DNA of 64,000 nucleotides, from contig OW804096.1 in assembly GCA_942159475.1 (NCBI GenBank), forward strand, positions 136,220,554 to 136,284,553, read 5' to 3'. Under the pieces are notes generated by a model. That model had not been told where the DNA came from and did not search any database. It worked only from the letters and a program-made list of their open reading frames with translations. Below, in pieces: positions 21,221-31,627 of this stretch. The stretch's first letter is position 1. Every line of letters starts with the position of its first letter. The DNA comes from Sthenelais limicola (lineage: Eukaryota > Annelida > Polychaeta > Phyllodocida > Sigalionidae). A program made the translations under genes and the position numbers.

Positions 21221-21398
21221 CCTTATTTGTATTTGGAGGGCCCGCTTGAATCCATTCTTATGATATGAATATTGATAAATTCAGTCCTATAGTTCATAAT
21301 ATGACTAAATTTAGTAAGATTTTGTTACTAAATAGCTGTATATATAGCCATAATAGCTGATGATCCAGCTTTAAGACAAACATTTAAACATAAACGTT

Positions 21399-21796
21399 TA
21401 GGGGAGAGAGAAGAGGGGAGAGAGAAGAGGGGAGAAAAAGGGAGGAGAGAGAGAAGAGGGGAGAGAAAGAAGGAGAAGGCAGGAGAGAAAAATACAGAGG
21501 AAGGAGATACAGAGTGACAAGGAGATACTAGAGAGACAAGAGGGAGGGAGAGAGGGAAGACTGAAGAGAGAGGGCGAGAGAGGAGAGGTGTGAGAGAAAG
21601 GGGAGAGAAAGCAGGGGATAGGGTGACCAGAGAGAGAGGAGAGGGAGTAGTAGAGAAAAATCGGGAGAGAGGGAGGAGAGAAAGGAGAAAACAGGAGAGG
21701 GAGGGGATAGAAGAGAGGGAGAGAAAAAAGAAAAGCAAGAGGAAGGAGAGAGAAAGGGAGAGAGAGGGAGAAAGGACCAAAGAAATGCTGAGACAG
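21399..21796. repeat. GA-rich tract, part duplicated downstream
   Basis: Purine-rich. Its right end (GAAAGGACCAAAGAAATG, TGAGACAGAG) recurs at 22418-22446 after the family D array, together with ~120 bp of preceding GA-rich sequence. Confidence 0.88.
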
Positions 21797-22210
21797 AGTG
21801 AGTGAGTGAGTGAGTGAGATTGGTTGCCTTACGCCCTTATCAACACATTTAATATAGTTATATCAAGGGCGGGAGAGCTGAGAGGGAGTGAGTGAGTGAG
21901 ATTGGTTTCTTTACGCCCTTATCAACACATTTTATATAGTTATATCAAGGGCGGGAGAGCTGAGAGGGAGTGAGTGAGATTGGTTGCTTTATGCCCTTAT
22001 CAACACATTTAATCTAGTTATATCAAGGGCGGGAGAGCTCAGAGGGAGTGAGTGAGTGAGATTGGTTGCTTTATGCCCTTATCAAAACATTTAATATAGT
22101 TATATCAAGGGCGGGAGAGCTGAGAGGGAGTGAGTGAGTGAGATTGGTTGCTTTATGCCCTTATCAACACATTGAAGGTTATATCAAGGGCGGAAGAGCG
22201 GAGAGGGAGG
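21797..22210 (+). repeat. Family D tandem array, five ~81-bp units
   Basis: Units start GTGAGTGAGATTGGTTGCTT near 21812, 21893, 21972, 22053 and 22135, then CGCCCTTATCAACACATTTA, ATATCAAGGGCGGGAGAGCT and GAGAGGGAG. Inside each unit CGCCCTT pairs with AAGGGCG. The same unit occurs singly or doubly at four other loci, where flanking duplications indicate retroposition. Confidence 0.9.
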
Positions 22211-22500
22211 CAGTTTATGACCTTACCCAGGAAATAGAGATAGAGAAGAAGAGAGAGAAAGACAGAGAAAAAGAGACAGAAAAGCACTTTATGGTCATAC
22301 GCAGGACAGAGGGAGTGAGGGAGGAAAGAAAAGAAAGCAGGAGAGGGAGACAAACACTGTTGAAAGCAGGAAAGGGAGGGGATAGAAGAAAGAAAAGCAA
22401 GGGAGAGAGAAAGGGAGAAAGGACCAAAGAAATGGTGAGACAGAGGAAGAGAGACAAGCAAGAGAGAGGAAAGAGCAAAGTACCATGAATCCAGTAGAGA
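22211..22500 (+). repeat. Family D tail and GA-rich tract
   Basis: Begins CAGTTTATGACCTTACCCAG, then a GA-rich spacer and GCACTTTATGGTCATACGCA, the same order as at 45434-45534 and, inverted, 53632-53720. The rest is GA-rich and duplicates 21600-21797. Confidence 0.8.
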
Positions 22501-23175
22501 CAGAGACAGAGTGAGAGTGACTGTATCTAACAGTGCGTGGCCTACCACTAGAGCAATATGATATAGGAGCAGATAGAGCTGGTTATAATGCACATATAGA
22601 TATGCTCAGAGCTGCTCGCATGTTAACCCACAATGAATCAAGCCCTGCATAAATACATGCAGGAGATAACACCAGACCCACTTCCATGGGTTGAGGCCCA
22701 GGCAATAGCGGGTTTGTAATAGCGCCAAGTGTGTATCATGTGAGTTAATTACAATTACTGGCTCTGATAAAGGAGTTCAAATTGATTGATATCGTTTATT
22801 TCCAGTAGAAACAGTTACATAAGTGAAATATACCATATGTGCCTGGAGATAGGTGCTCGCATCTATGCTAGCCATAGCTCTCCCAGAGAGTCCAGTTAGA
22901 CTAAATAATACATTTATAATACATTACATCATTGAACATTGAACATTGGTAATTATAATTATTTGTAGCACGGTGAGCGGTCGTATCTATACCAAGTTAT
23001 ATTGAGTATAGTGCAGGATGTCTGACTTTGTTAAATTCATAGTCTTGTATGGGGAGAGATTACGCTCGAATTTGACATGGATGCGTTTACTAGATTCAAC
23101 TAGATTTACTTATTTCTGCAAATATATCTTTGTCTAGATTCAGACTTGGCTGAATTTAACAGCACGCTATCATAT
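22501..23175. other. No gene recognised
   Basis: Unique sequence without supported features on either strand. Confidence 0.4.
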
Positions 23176-23584
23176 GTGATGTGTTTTAGGAAAATGAGTC
23201 ATAAGTCGCAAAATTGATATTTTTCAAAGTGTTTTTTTCACAAAATCACATTATTGAAATGTTCTGAATTTTCGAGGGTTCATCACTTATACATATATCA
23301 ATCAATGTATCAAATTTCAGGGCAATCTATGTAATATATCCTTTAGTTTTAAAGGTCCTCATATGGACTACATTTAGTTACTTTACTGTTTATTGACCCC
23401 CAGAAATATTGGAAACATTTTTTTTTCAAAAACGAAAATATCAAACTTAAAATCTAGAAATACTTATTAAATTATTAGACTGTTTACTATCATTGGAATC
23501 GGCTTGATCTCCTCTTTTCAAATATAATGGCATCTCAAAATCTATTTTTTGCGACTTATGACTTATTTTCCTGAAACACATCAC
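23176..23584 (+). mobile_element. Family B MITE copy B3
   Basis: 409 bp, ends GTGATGTGTTTTAGG and CTGAAACACATCAC, perfect ATAT duplication (23172-23175, 23585-23588). The inverted ends are about 38 bp and nearly identical. Confidence 0.92.
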
Positions 23585-23588
23585 ATAT

Positions 23589-23956
23589 TATTAAGCGAAG
23601 AAGGTTAAATGCCATAAGCATAGCATCAAATTTCAATAACTCAATGTATAAAGCCTTTAGTGGCTGGAAAAGTTTTTATCGATTTTTACAGAGGTGTTAA
23701 AAGACCCTCTATGGCAATCCCCCTATAGAAAATTAGGTCATAGAGAAGCTGATATAGGTCATCAACACAGAAAGGCATCATGGGAAGCAATCTTGGGTTA
23801 CAATCAGGTTGGCTAAATTGATATTCATAGAATCTGCATTCCATCGCATGTACGAGTACTAGGAATGGAATACCTCCCTCCCATTATGCATAACAACATT
23901 ATGCATAACATTATGCATAAGAACTGACAATGAAAGTCATTTAAGCAAAATTGGGG
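23589..23956. other. No gene recognised
   Basis: Unique DNA. Around 23886-23921 the word ATTATGCATAACA is locally repeated three times. Confidence 0.4.
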
Positions 23957-24128
23957 ATGATTTCGCCCGGTGGTATTTGCGGCAGGGCTTGATAAACACC
24001 CACGCTTCTATTTCGGTGACCCGCTGAAATGTTTTGCTGTGGTTGTTTCACTTATTATCGCTCACTGGCGCTCATGTTCCTTCAGCCGATTCGACCTCCA
24101 AGTCTTTATTAATTAGCATATTGATTAA
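23957..24128 (-). repeat. Family O dispersed repeat, copy 2 (inverted)
   Basis: Near-exact reverse complement of 18570-18740, from ATGATTTCGCCCGGTGG to CATATTGATTAAT. High similarity over ~170 bp indicates a young or conserved repeat. Confidence 0.8.
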
Positions 24129-24779
24129 TCCATCTTAGAATATTATTTAAAATGTTTGTGTTTAATTAAAGAAAAATCGCTTTCATCATGATTAAGCAAG
24201 CTTTAAGAGGTTCTTTAACAGATGCTATAGTAAATGCGAGTTTAGCTTGATATGTGTTATAACAAGTAATGTAAGTGCGAAAGCCAAAGAATGGCCCAGG
24301 AAAAGTTTGAGAATGGTCGCCCAGTAAGTTAGCTTGTTAAAGATTAATCTTGGTTAGAATATAAAACCTCATGTGAATGTGAATAGAGAACTACATTGAA
24401 AGCAAGAAAATATCTTTCCTTCTTCATTTATTTCTTCTCAAGTGATTGCCGAAATGACTATTAGAATAGAGCAACTTATTCTAAAAATATGAAATAATAA
24501 TCACTCCTATGGATCAAACAATGAGTATATTCAGCAAGATTTTGTTTGTGGTAAAAGCTAGGAATGCAAAAAATTAACTCCCCCTTCAAAGGGGAGGGTT
24601 CATAATTCTGTATGCATTTCATCATAGTAAACTAGGTGGAAAATTGTATTTATTCTTATGCCCTGACCCTGACAGGAATTAGGTCCTGGAAAGCATCTAA
24701 TCCCCACCACCTGACGTACGATAATCCATGGATTTACACAGTAACACACTAATCCCCCAGTCACAGGCCAGCCATATAT
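24129..24779. other. No gene recognised
   Basis: Unique AT-rich DNA; no family member, RNA or exon signal. Confidence 0.4.
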
Positions 24780-25007
24780 GGGTCACATTTTCAAAAAATG
24801 TACAATTGGCAGCTCTACACAAATTCTGCTAAAGTTGGCTGAGAAATGAAGAATACCAGGTATATCTGTGTATATTTGGTATCGTTTTGATTTAAAGTAT
24901 CAGTTCTGTTATGTTAAACTGCATTTTGAAGTTAATTTTTGTCTTAAATGTGGGTTATTCAAGAGGATTGGTGAAGGCGAATTGTACATTTTCTGAACAT
25001 CTGACCC
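24780..25007 (-). mobile_element. Family A MITE copy A10
   Basis: 228 bp in reverse orientation (left end then GGCAGCTCTACAC), ends GGGTCACATTTTCAA and CTGAACATCTGACCC, ATAT duplication on both sides. Confidence 0.88.
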
Positions 25008-25011
25008 ATAT

Positions 25012-25090
25012 ATATGGGACAGGGCGTCAGAACCAATCCCCGCCAATAACATAAAGATGAGCTTCAGAACACAGTTCAACAGAAGAGGTG
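25012..25090 (+). mobile_element. Family A fragment
   Basis: CAGGGCGTCAG, CCAATCCCCGCCAATAACAT and AGCTTCAGAACACAGTTCAA follow the family A left-half order with a deletion. It abuts A10, sharing ATATAT between them as at 47182-47187. Confidence 0.5.
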
Positions 25091-25348
25091 AGATATTTTT
25101 TAGAGTTTCTACTTTTTCAACCCTTCTATTTCTACCCACCTGAAAGTTATTTGACCAAAGCTTTGGATGATTTAACCGGTTGGTTTGCTGCAAGGCATCG
25201 TGGATATCGATATCTATAGATATCTGTAAAACTAAATTTGCAGTGGCCCTGCCTAAGGAAGGATGCTAGTGTTCGGGAAAGGAAGAACTGACAAAGCCTG
25301 ACCACTGCAGGGTTCCAGTGCCCAGTACTGTATGAGTACACCTCCCTG

Positions 25349-26028
25349 CTTCTAACCTCCCGGTCTCTAACCCCCCGGTCTCTAACCCCCCGGTCTCTAA
25401 CCCCCCGGTCTCTAACCCCCCGGTCTCTAACCCCCCGGTCTCTAACCCCCCGGTCTCTAACCCCCCGGTCTCTAACCCCCCGGTCTCAAACCCCCCGGTC
25501 TCTAACCCCCCGGTCTCTAACCCCCCGGTCTCTAACCCCCCGGTCTCTAACCCCCCGGTCTCAAACCCCCCGGTCTCAAACCCCCCGGTCTCAAACCCCC
25601 GGTCTCTAACCCCCCGGTCTCTAACCCCCCGGTCTCAAACCCCCCCCGGTCTCAAACCCCCCGGTCTCAAACCCCCCGGTCTCAAACCCCCCGGTCTCAA
25701 ACCCCCCGGTCTCTAACCCCCCGGTCTCTAACCCCCCGGTCTCAAACCCCCCCCGGTCTCAAACCCCCCGGTCTCAAACCCCCCGGTCTCAAACCCCCCG
25801 GTCTCAAACCCCCCGGTCTCAAACCCCCCGGTCTCAAACCCCCCGGTCTCAAACCCCCCCCGGTCTCAAACCACTCGGTCTCAAACCACTCGGTCTCAAA
25901 CCACTCGGTCTAAAACCACTCGGTCTAAAACCCCTCGGTCTTAAACCACTCAATCTCTAACCACTCGGTCTCTAACCCCTCGGTCTCAAACCCCTCAGTC
26001 TCTAACCCCTCGGTCTCAAACCACTGGT
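25349..26028. repeat. 15-bp C-rich minisatellite (family G)
   Basis: About 45 units of CGGTCTCTAACCCCC. Two main variants, CTCTAAC and CTCAAAC, occur in blocks, with 13- to 17-bp length variants in the C-run. The last eleven or so units change to CCACTCGGTCTC or CCCCTCGGTCT. The CTAACCC word is the reverse complement of animal telomere sequence, but the 15-bp period is not telomeric. Confidence 0.93.
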
Positions 26029-26054
26029 GTTGTGCCCCTTGGTACCTTGCCTAT

Positions 26055-26419
26055 GGCCCCATGTCCACTAAGCCAATGTTATCACTGAGGGCAATTGTCT
26101 AATAGATGGGAAAATTGGCTTCACAATTGGATTCAACCAATCTTGACGGGAGGCACTCAGCTGATGGCCGACACCTACCTTCATCTCTCATACATCTTCA
26201 CTGGCCCTCAGTCAATATAACCGGCTCAGTGGACAAGGGCCTTCAGTCAACATAACCGGCTCAGTGGACAAGGGCCTTCAGTCAACATAACCAGCTCAGT
26301 GGACAAGGGCCTTAAGTCAACATAACCAGCTCAGTGGACAAGGGCCTTAAGTCAACATAACCAGCTCAGTGGACAAGGGCCTTAAGTCAACATAACCAGC
26401 TCAGTGGACAAGGGCCTTA
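26055..26419. repeat. Family I-like ends with 35-bp tandem repeat (family H)
   Basis: ATGTCCACTAAGCC (26060-26073) matches the family I left end. From 26209 a 35-bp unit, CAGTCAACATAACCGGCTC plus AGTGGACAAGGGCCTT, is repeated six times; the second part matches the family I right end. It looks like a tandemly amplified terminal repeat. Confidence 0.7.
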
Positions 26420-26439
26420 AGCTGCCCCCCATATAAGGA

Positions 26440-27345
26440 TGTGTACACAAGCCTACATGCGACCTGCTGTGTCTTTATGCCCCCACCCCCCCGCTGTCTC
26501 TTTATGTGCCCCCACCCCCCTGCTGTCTTGTTATGCCCCCACCCCCCTGCTGTCTCTTTATGTGCCCCCACCCCCCTGCTGTCTCTTTATGTGCCCCCAC
26601 CCCCCTGCTGTCTCTTTATGTGCCCCCACCCCCCTGCTGTCTTGTTATGCCCCCACCCCCCTGCTGTCTCTTTATGTGCACCCACCCCCTGCTGTCTCTG
26701 TATGTGCCCCCACCCCCCTGCTGTCTCTTTATGTGCCCCCACCCCCCTGCTGTCTCTTTATGTGCCCCCACCCCCCTGCTGTCTTGTTATGCCCCCACCC
26801 CCCTGCTGTCTCTTTATGTGCCCCCACCCCCCTGCTGTCTCGTTATGTGCCCCCACCCCCCTGCTGTCTCTTTATGTGCCCCCACCCCCCTGCTGTCTCT
26901 TTATGTGCCCCCACCCCCCTGCTGTCTTGTTATGCACCCACCCCCCTGCTGTCTCTTTATGTGCACCCACCCCCCTGCTGTCTCTTTATGTGCACCCACC
27001 CCCTGCTGTCTCTGTATGTGCCCCCACCCCCCTGCTGTCTCTTTATGTGCCCCCACCCCCCATATAAGCCTACATGTGGCCTGGCTGTCTCTTTATGTGC
27101 CCCCACCCCCCATATAAGCCTACATGTGGCCTGGCTGTCTCTTTATGTGCCCCCACCCCCCATATAAGCCTACATATGGCCTGCTGTCTCTTTATGTGCC
27201 CCCACCCCCCATATAAGCCTACATGTGGCCTGCTGTGTCTTTATGTGCCCCCACCCCCCTGCTGTCTCGTTATGCCCCCACCCCCTGCTGTGTCTTTATG
27301 TGCCCCCACCCCCCTGCTGTCTCGTTATGCCCCCACTCATTACAC
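26440..27345. repeat. 29-bp minisatellite with a 49-bp variant block
   Basis: Units TGCTGTCTCTTTATGTGCCC plus CCACCCCCC repeat about 22 times. At 27060-27230 the unit gains CATATAAGCCTACATGTGGC and becomes about 49 bp (four copies), then reverts. With a period not divisible by 3, the three + frames each read a similar Cys/Pro/Leu-rich peptide, so no gene is inferred. Confidence 0.92.
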
Positions 27346-27477
27346 CCTGCCGGCCCACCTAGCCACATTAACTCATACTCCTGTGTCCAGCCAAATTGGA
27401 ACTGGAGGCCGAATGGTCCCACCGCTCCAGTCACCTTCAGCCCTGGCCTGGGGTCGGGCTAGCGCTATGTCTGTTGG

Positions 27478-27630
27478 TTAAAGCTCCACTCTCAGCTAAC
27501 ATCAGGCAAAAACTGAATTTTCTATTTTTTATCGTTCTTTTCCTGCTCATCCAAAAGCCATTTAACATAAATTTTGGAGGATTTTGTTCAGTTGTTTTTT
27601 TCAAAATAAATCATAAATCATTTGCTTCAT
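27478..27630 (+). repeat. Family P dispersed repeat, copy 2
   Basis: TTAAAGCTCCACTCTCAGCT, GGCAAAAACTGAATTTT and GTTCAGTTGTTTTTTTC align in order with 21084-21220, with many substitutions. Confidence 0.55.
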
Positions 27631-27673
27631 AAATTTTCAAATTTATATTACGGAGCACTGCCGAAATCCTTTC

Positions 27674-27733
27674 CTGCACTTATTATCGCTCACTGGCGTC
27701 AGTTTCCTCTTGGGCGATTTGACTTCAAATTAT
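27674..27733 (-). repeat. Family O fragment
   Basis: CACTTATTATCGCTCACTGG then CGATTTGACTTCAAAT match family O copy 2 with moderate divergence. Confidence 0.55.
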
Positions 27734-28276
27734 TGTATACACATAAAACAGCAGCAAAATATTGATAGGTCATAATAGGAGTAAATGGGGTTAAATTTCT
27801 TTTTGTTGCAATATCTGAGAATGCAGCTTATGCTGTTTTTATTTTGGTCCATTTTACTTAAGTTATGTTCCCAGAAACCCAAATGAAAACAATTAACAGC
27901 AACTTTGACCGAGGACACCTTTTATGGGCCATGAATAACAAAATAAATTCAGGAAACATTTTACCATTTGATAAATGACATCCTTGGTCAAGCAATTTGA
28001 CTTGATTTATCAAAGGGAAGAAATGGAAGCCCAAATGGGTATTTTCCTTGGCCTAGGTAAATGGGATAGCACCTTTAGACCGTTGAGTCTTAGCCCCTGA
28101 CGTTTATGGCAGGTCCTTGGCCCTTAAATCTGACCATCTCTCCAGGGTGTGGGGTGTAAGGGTGCAAGAGATGACCAGTGAGGTGGTCAAGCAAGGTGGC
28201 CGGGCCTTTTATTAGGGCTCATGCAGAGGTCAAGCTGAAGGTCAAGGTTGTGTTATTAGGGTCATGGAGTCCAAGA
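27734..28276. other. No gene recognised
   Basis: Unique sequence; no supported feature. Confidence 0.4.
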
Positions 28277-28429
28277 GTGAGTGAGTGAGATTGGTTGCTT
28301 TACCTAAATCATATCAACACATTGAAGGTTATATTAAGGGCGGGAGAGCTGAGAGGGAGTGAGTGAGTGGTTGCTTTATGGCCTTATCAACACATTGAAG
28401 GTTATATCAAGGGCGGGAGAGCTGAGAGA
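28277..28429 (+). mobile_element. Family D retroposon copy, two units
   Basis: Two copies of the 81-bp unit (GATTGGTTGCTTTACC, TATATTAAGGGCGGGAGAGC). The insert is flanked by GAGTCCAAGA (28267-28276) and GAGTCCATGA (28430-28439), a likely 10-bp target duplication with one mismatch. Confidence 0.65.
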
Positions 28430-28489
28430 GAGTCCATGAAAGGAAGTGGAATTTGGAGCTAGATTGTGTGGGAGCTTGGAGTAATATTA

Positions 28490-28539
28490 CATGTTCCTCC
28501 CACCTTGGAGTAATATTACTCCAAGGTGGGAGGAACATG
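28490..28539. repeat. 50-bp perfect palindrome without spacer
   Basis: The left arm CATGTTCCTCCCACCTTGG plus AGTAAT is followed immediately by its exact reverse complement, 25 bp per arm with no mismatch. Part of the sequence, GGAGTAATATTAC, also occurs just outside at 28478-28490. Confidence 0.96.
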
Positions 28540-28990
28540 ACGTGAGGAGAGAGACGGCACGTGCATGGGAGAGAGAGAAAGGAAGAGAAAGGAAGAAAAA
28601 AGGAAGAGAAAGGGAGAGAACAGAGAAGGTGGAGAGGATGACATAGAGGGAGAGACAGCGACACAGATAGAGTTGAAGAGAGAGGGCGAATAAAAGGGAG
28701 GGGGAAGAGGGGAAGGTAGGAAAACGAAAGGAAGAGAGTGAGAAAGAGAGGGGAGAGGGAGAGAAAAGAAAATGCAGAGATAGACAGAGAGGGACAGACA
28801 GAGTTGAAGAGAGAGGGTGAAGAAGAGAGAGAAAGGGGAAGAGGGGAAGAGAGGAAAACGAAAGGAAGAGAGTGAGAAAGAGAGGGGAGAGGGAGAGAGA
28901 GATGGAGGAAAGAGTAATGGACGGAGGGGGTAAGAGAGGGAGAGAAGATAAGGGATAGACGATAGACCAGGAGAATCTAAGTAAAAGAGA
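28540..28990. repeat. GA-rich tract
   Basis: Purine-rich, with an internal duplication: GAGTTGAAGAGAGAGGG near 28670 and 28803, each followed by ACGAAAGGAAGAGAGTGAGA. Confidence 0.88.
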
Positions 28991-29012
28991 AGGAGTGATT
29001 TAACAATCATAA

Positions 29013-29246
29013 TAGGGGGATTTGCATGTTACACTGCGCATGTATGTTACAGTGCATCATGGGATGGATTCAGTTCAAATCTGGAAACATGTATAACACA
29101 TGGATATTGCCATTAGAGCATAATGCCATTGATAAATATTCCATGCTAAATATAACATGTTTTCTATAGATTTTAGACAATTAGTCCATTAGTCGCATCA
29201 TTCTATGTGAATCAAAATTCAAAATGGCGGCTATGCAAATCCCCTA
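29013..29246 (+). mobile_element. Family C MITE copy C4, internally deleted
   Basis: Starts TAGGGGGATTTGCATG, ends TATGCAAATCCCCTA with TA borders. It is 234 bp, missing about 110 bp of the family interior after TTCAAATCTGG. Confidence 0.8.
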
Positions 29247-29687
29247 TTAGACGATTGCCCGGATGTATCAATTACCTTCCCTTACAGACGTTCCCCAGAC
29301 GTTCACCATAAGTCATTAACTCACCTGAAATAAGACAAAAATGAGAACAATTAATACAATGACGGGTTTTTTGTGGGTTTTTCGTGGGGGAAAAAGTTTT
29401 ATATCATAGTTATGATGGTTATAGTTATTTCTATATCCCATCATATCTGTAATAACGCTCCCCCAATCTATATATCCCGCTTTTATATCATCATTATCTT
29501 ATTTATCGCATGACGTGACCTAATGCAGGTTGGTCTTTCCATCACCAGGTAATTATAATATCTCTATCACTTCCCACCAGTCTCCACACTTCCTGCCGTG
29601 ATGGCCCCCTCTACAATCTGTTATAGGCAGGTTTAATTGGAGGCTGGGGGACCATTACTTACTGGTGTGGCTATCGGAGGCCTGGGG
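29247..29687. other. No gene recognised
   Basis: Unique sequence without supported features. Confidence 0.4.
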
Positions 29688-30120
29688 GGGGGGAGAGGAA
29701 AGGAAGGGCTAGAGGGAGGATGAGAGGGAGGGGGCCAGAGGGAAGGAGGGGCTAGAGGGAAGGAGGGGCTAGAGGGAGGATGAGAGGGAGGAGGCTAGAG
29801 GGAAGGAGGGGCTAGAGGGAAGGAGGGGCTAGAGGGAAGGAGGGAAGGAGGGGCTAGAGGGAGGGAGGGGCTAGAGGGAGGGAGGGGCTAGAGGGAAGGA
29901 GGGGCTAGAGGGAAGGAGGGGCTAGAGGGAGGGAGGGGCTAGAGGGAAGGAGGGGCTAGAGGGAAGGAGGGGCTAGAGGGAAGGAGGGGCTAGAGGGAAG
30001 GAGGGGCTAGAGGGAAGGAGGGGCTAGAGGGAAGGAGGGGCTAGAGGGAAGGTTAAAAGGTGGGGGCTAGGGGGAGGGTTAGAGGGAGGGGAGGGTTAGA
30101 GGGAGGGGCTAGAGGGGGAT
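29688..30120. repeat. 17-bp purine-rich minisatellite
   Basis: About 22 units of AGGGAAGGAGGGGCTAG with GGGAGGATG variants in the first units. The array decays into GGGAGGGTTAG words after 30050. Confidence 0.92.
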
Positions 30121-30154
30121 TAACACCTATAGTCTGGACATGTTATATTTCTTT

Positions 30155-30335
30155 TCTCTCTTTTTTCCTTCTCCAGGCTCTTGTCTGCCCCTCCCCCCTT
30201 TCTCTTTCCCCTCCTCTTGTCTCCCACGTTTTCTCACTTTCTCTCTCTCTCCTCTCCTTCTTACATGCACTCCCTCTCCCACCCACCTCAATATCCCCCT
30301 CTCTCCCACCCTCTCCCTCTCAACTCTACCATTTA
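30155..30335. repeat. CT-rich tract
   Basis: CTCTCT/CCCCTC low complexity immediately before a LINE-type 3' end. Confidence 0.85.
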
Positions 30336-30344
30336 CTTTACACA

Positions 30345-30412
30345 TGTTAAGCGCTTTTGAGCAGTTTGATGGTACAACAAGCGCTATACAAATTTTATAA
30401 ATAATGAAAAAA
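30345..30412 (+). mobile_element. LINE/SINE-type 3' tail
   Basis: TTAAGCGCTTTTGAGCAG and then AAGCGCTATACAAATTTTAT. The paired AGCGCTTT and GCGCTATAnAAAT words are a common 3'-end signature of L2/CR1-group LINEs and their SINEs in animals. The rest of the element is not recognisable upstream. Confidence 0.5.
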
Positions 30413-30435
30413 GAAAACAATGTCTGGTACTGCAT

Positions 30436-30731
30436 TTGATCCCAGCATGCACTGTAAGAGACATGCGCAGTGGTATATGGGTCAGATTTTCAGAAATTGT
30501 ACAATTGGCAGCTCTACACATTTAGGAAATTATCCTAAATTAGGCTGAAAAATTATGAATATACCAGGTATATCTGAGTACATTTGGTATCGCATTGATT
30601 TAAAGTATCAGTTCTGTTATATTAAACTGCATTTTGAAGCTCATTTTTGTCTTAAATGTGGGTTATTTGAGATGATTGGTGAATATTGTACATTTTCTGA
30701 AAATCTGACCCATATATATACAAATCCCCTA
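30436..30731 (-). mobile_element. Family C fragment C9, split by A11
   Basis: Left part ATCCCAGCATGCACTG and GACATGCGCAGTG, right part CAAATCCCCTA, as at the end of a reversed family C element. The A11 insertion separates the two parts. The rest of the C element is missing. Confidence 0.65.
30479..30711 (-). mobile_element. Family A MITE copy A11, nested in family C
   Basis: 233 bp reversed, ends GGGTCAGATTTTCAG and CTGAAAATCTGACCC, ATAT duplication (30475-30478, 30712-30715). It sits within the terminal part of a family C copy. Confidence 0.88.
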
Positions 30732-30925
30732 TTGGGTGTGGACTGCCATGGCCGCCATGTTTTATCGAGCAATCCCGACATCCGACATGCCTTTCATAAA
30801 AAGGCCAGTCTGGCGGAAGGGTAATTGCTGGACTGGGAGTGACCAATGCCCTGGTCAGTGCAGGCTTCGCGGGGGGTCATTTATACTGGTCAAGCAGACA
30901 GGGTGGTCAGGGAGTTAACATGTAT

Positions 30926-31148
30926 GGGTCAGGGCGTCAGAAAATGTACAATTCGTCTTCAAAAGTCTTCTCAAATAACCCTAATTTAAGAAAAAAATGA
31001 GGTTCAAAATACAGTTCCACATAACCGAACTACTAGAGAAGCGAATATAGTCAGATGTACCAAGTATTTATCATTTTTCAGCCTAATTTAGCAGAATTTG
31101 CTAAATTTGTAGAGTTTCCGATTGTACATTTTACTGATGGCCTGACCC
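30926..31148 (+). mobile_element. Family A MITE copy A12
   Basis: 223 bp, ends GGGTCAGGGCGTCAG and CTGATGGCCTGACCC. No clean duplication. The terminal repeats share a G-rich variant GGGCGTCAG also seen at 25012. Confidence 0.75.
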
Positions 31149-31224
31149 ACGTGTATGTGAGTCCTGCCATAATGAAGGCGTACATGTACAGACCATCGCC
31201 CGCCAGCCAACAAACAGCTTATTT

Positions 31225-31627
31225 GATGTGTTATAGAAAAATGAGTCACAAGTCGCAAAAAATGGATTTGGGGATATCATCATATTTGAAAAGATGAGAT
31301 CAAGCAGATTCCAAGGATGGTAAGCATTAAGGACATCTAAGAAATGTTTGAAAAATGTTTGCAGTATTTCTGAATTGACAATTACCAGTAAAGTAACTAA
31401 ATATACGTAACGACCTTCAAAACGCAAGGATCTATTTAATACACTGTCTTGGATTTTTGTACGGGGATAAATAAGAGTTACAGCGCTAAGCCCCAACACG
31501 GACTTGTAATGACTTGTCATTACAAGTTCGTGGCCCCAATAATATGAGAACATTCCAGATCTTGGGAATGAATCACTTTGAAAAATAATTTGGGGGATTT
31601 GTGACTCATTTCCCTGGAACACATCAC
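31225..31627 (-). mobile_element. Family B MITE copy B4
   Basis: About 403 bp in reverse orientation, ends GATGTGTTATAGAAAAATGA and CTGGAACACATCAC. The left tip appears shortened by two bases, and the 4-bp flanks do not match. A small palindrome, ACTTGTAATGAC and its complement separated by TT, lies at 31502-31527. Confidence 0.82.

Noticed and set aside
21797..22210. CRISPR array (spaced repeats of ~81 bp)
   Set aside because: The whole unit is repeated, with no variable spacers, and the genome is eukaryotic. The 37-, 69-, 86- and 87-bp arrays fail for the same reason.
25349..26028. Interstitial telomere
   Set aside because: The unit is 15 bp with CTAACCCCCCGG, not tandem TTAGGG/CCCTAA, so it is only telomere-like.
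26439..27481. Cys/Pro-rich protein frames across the 29-bp array
   Set aside because: All three + frames give the same kind of peptide because the period is not a multiple of 3. This is typical of minisatellites.
30736..30918. Frame starting MAAMFYRAIPTSDM as a gene start
   Set aside because: Begins in an ATGGCCGCCATG word but has no recognisable family and lies between transposon fragments.
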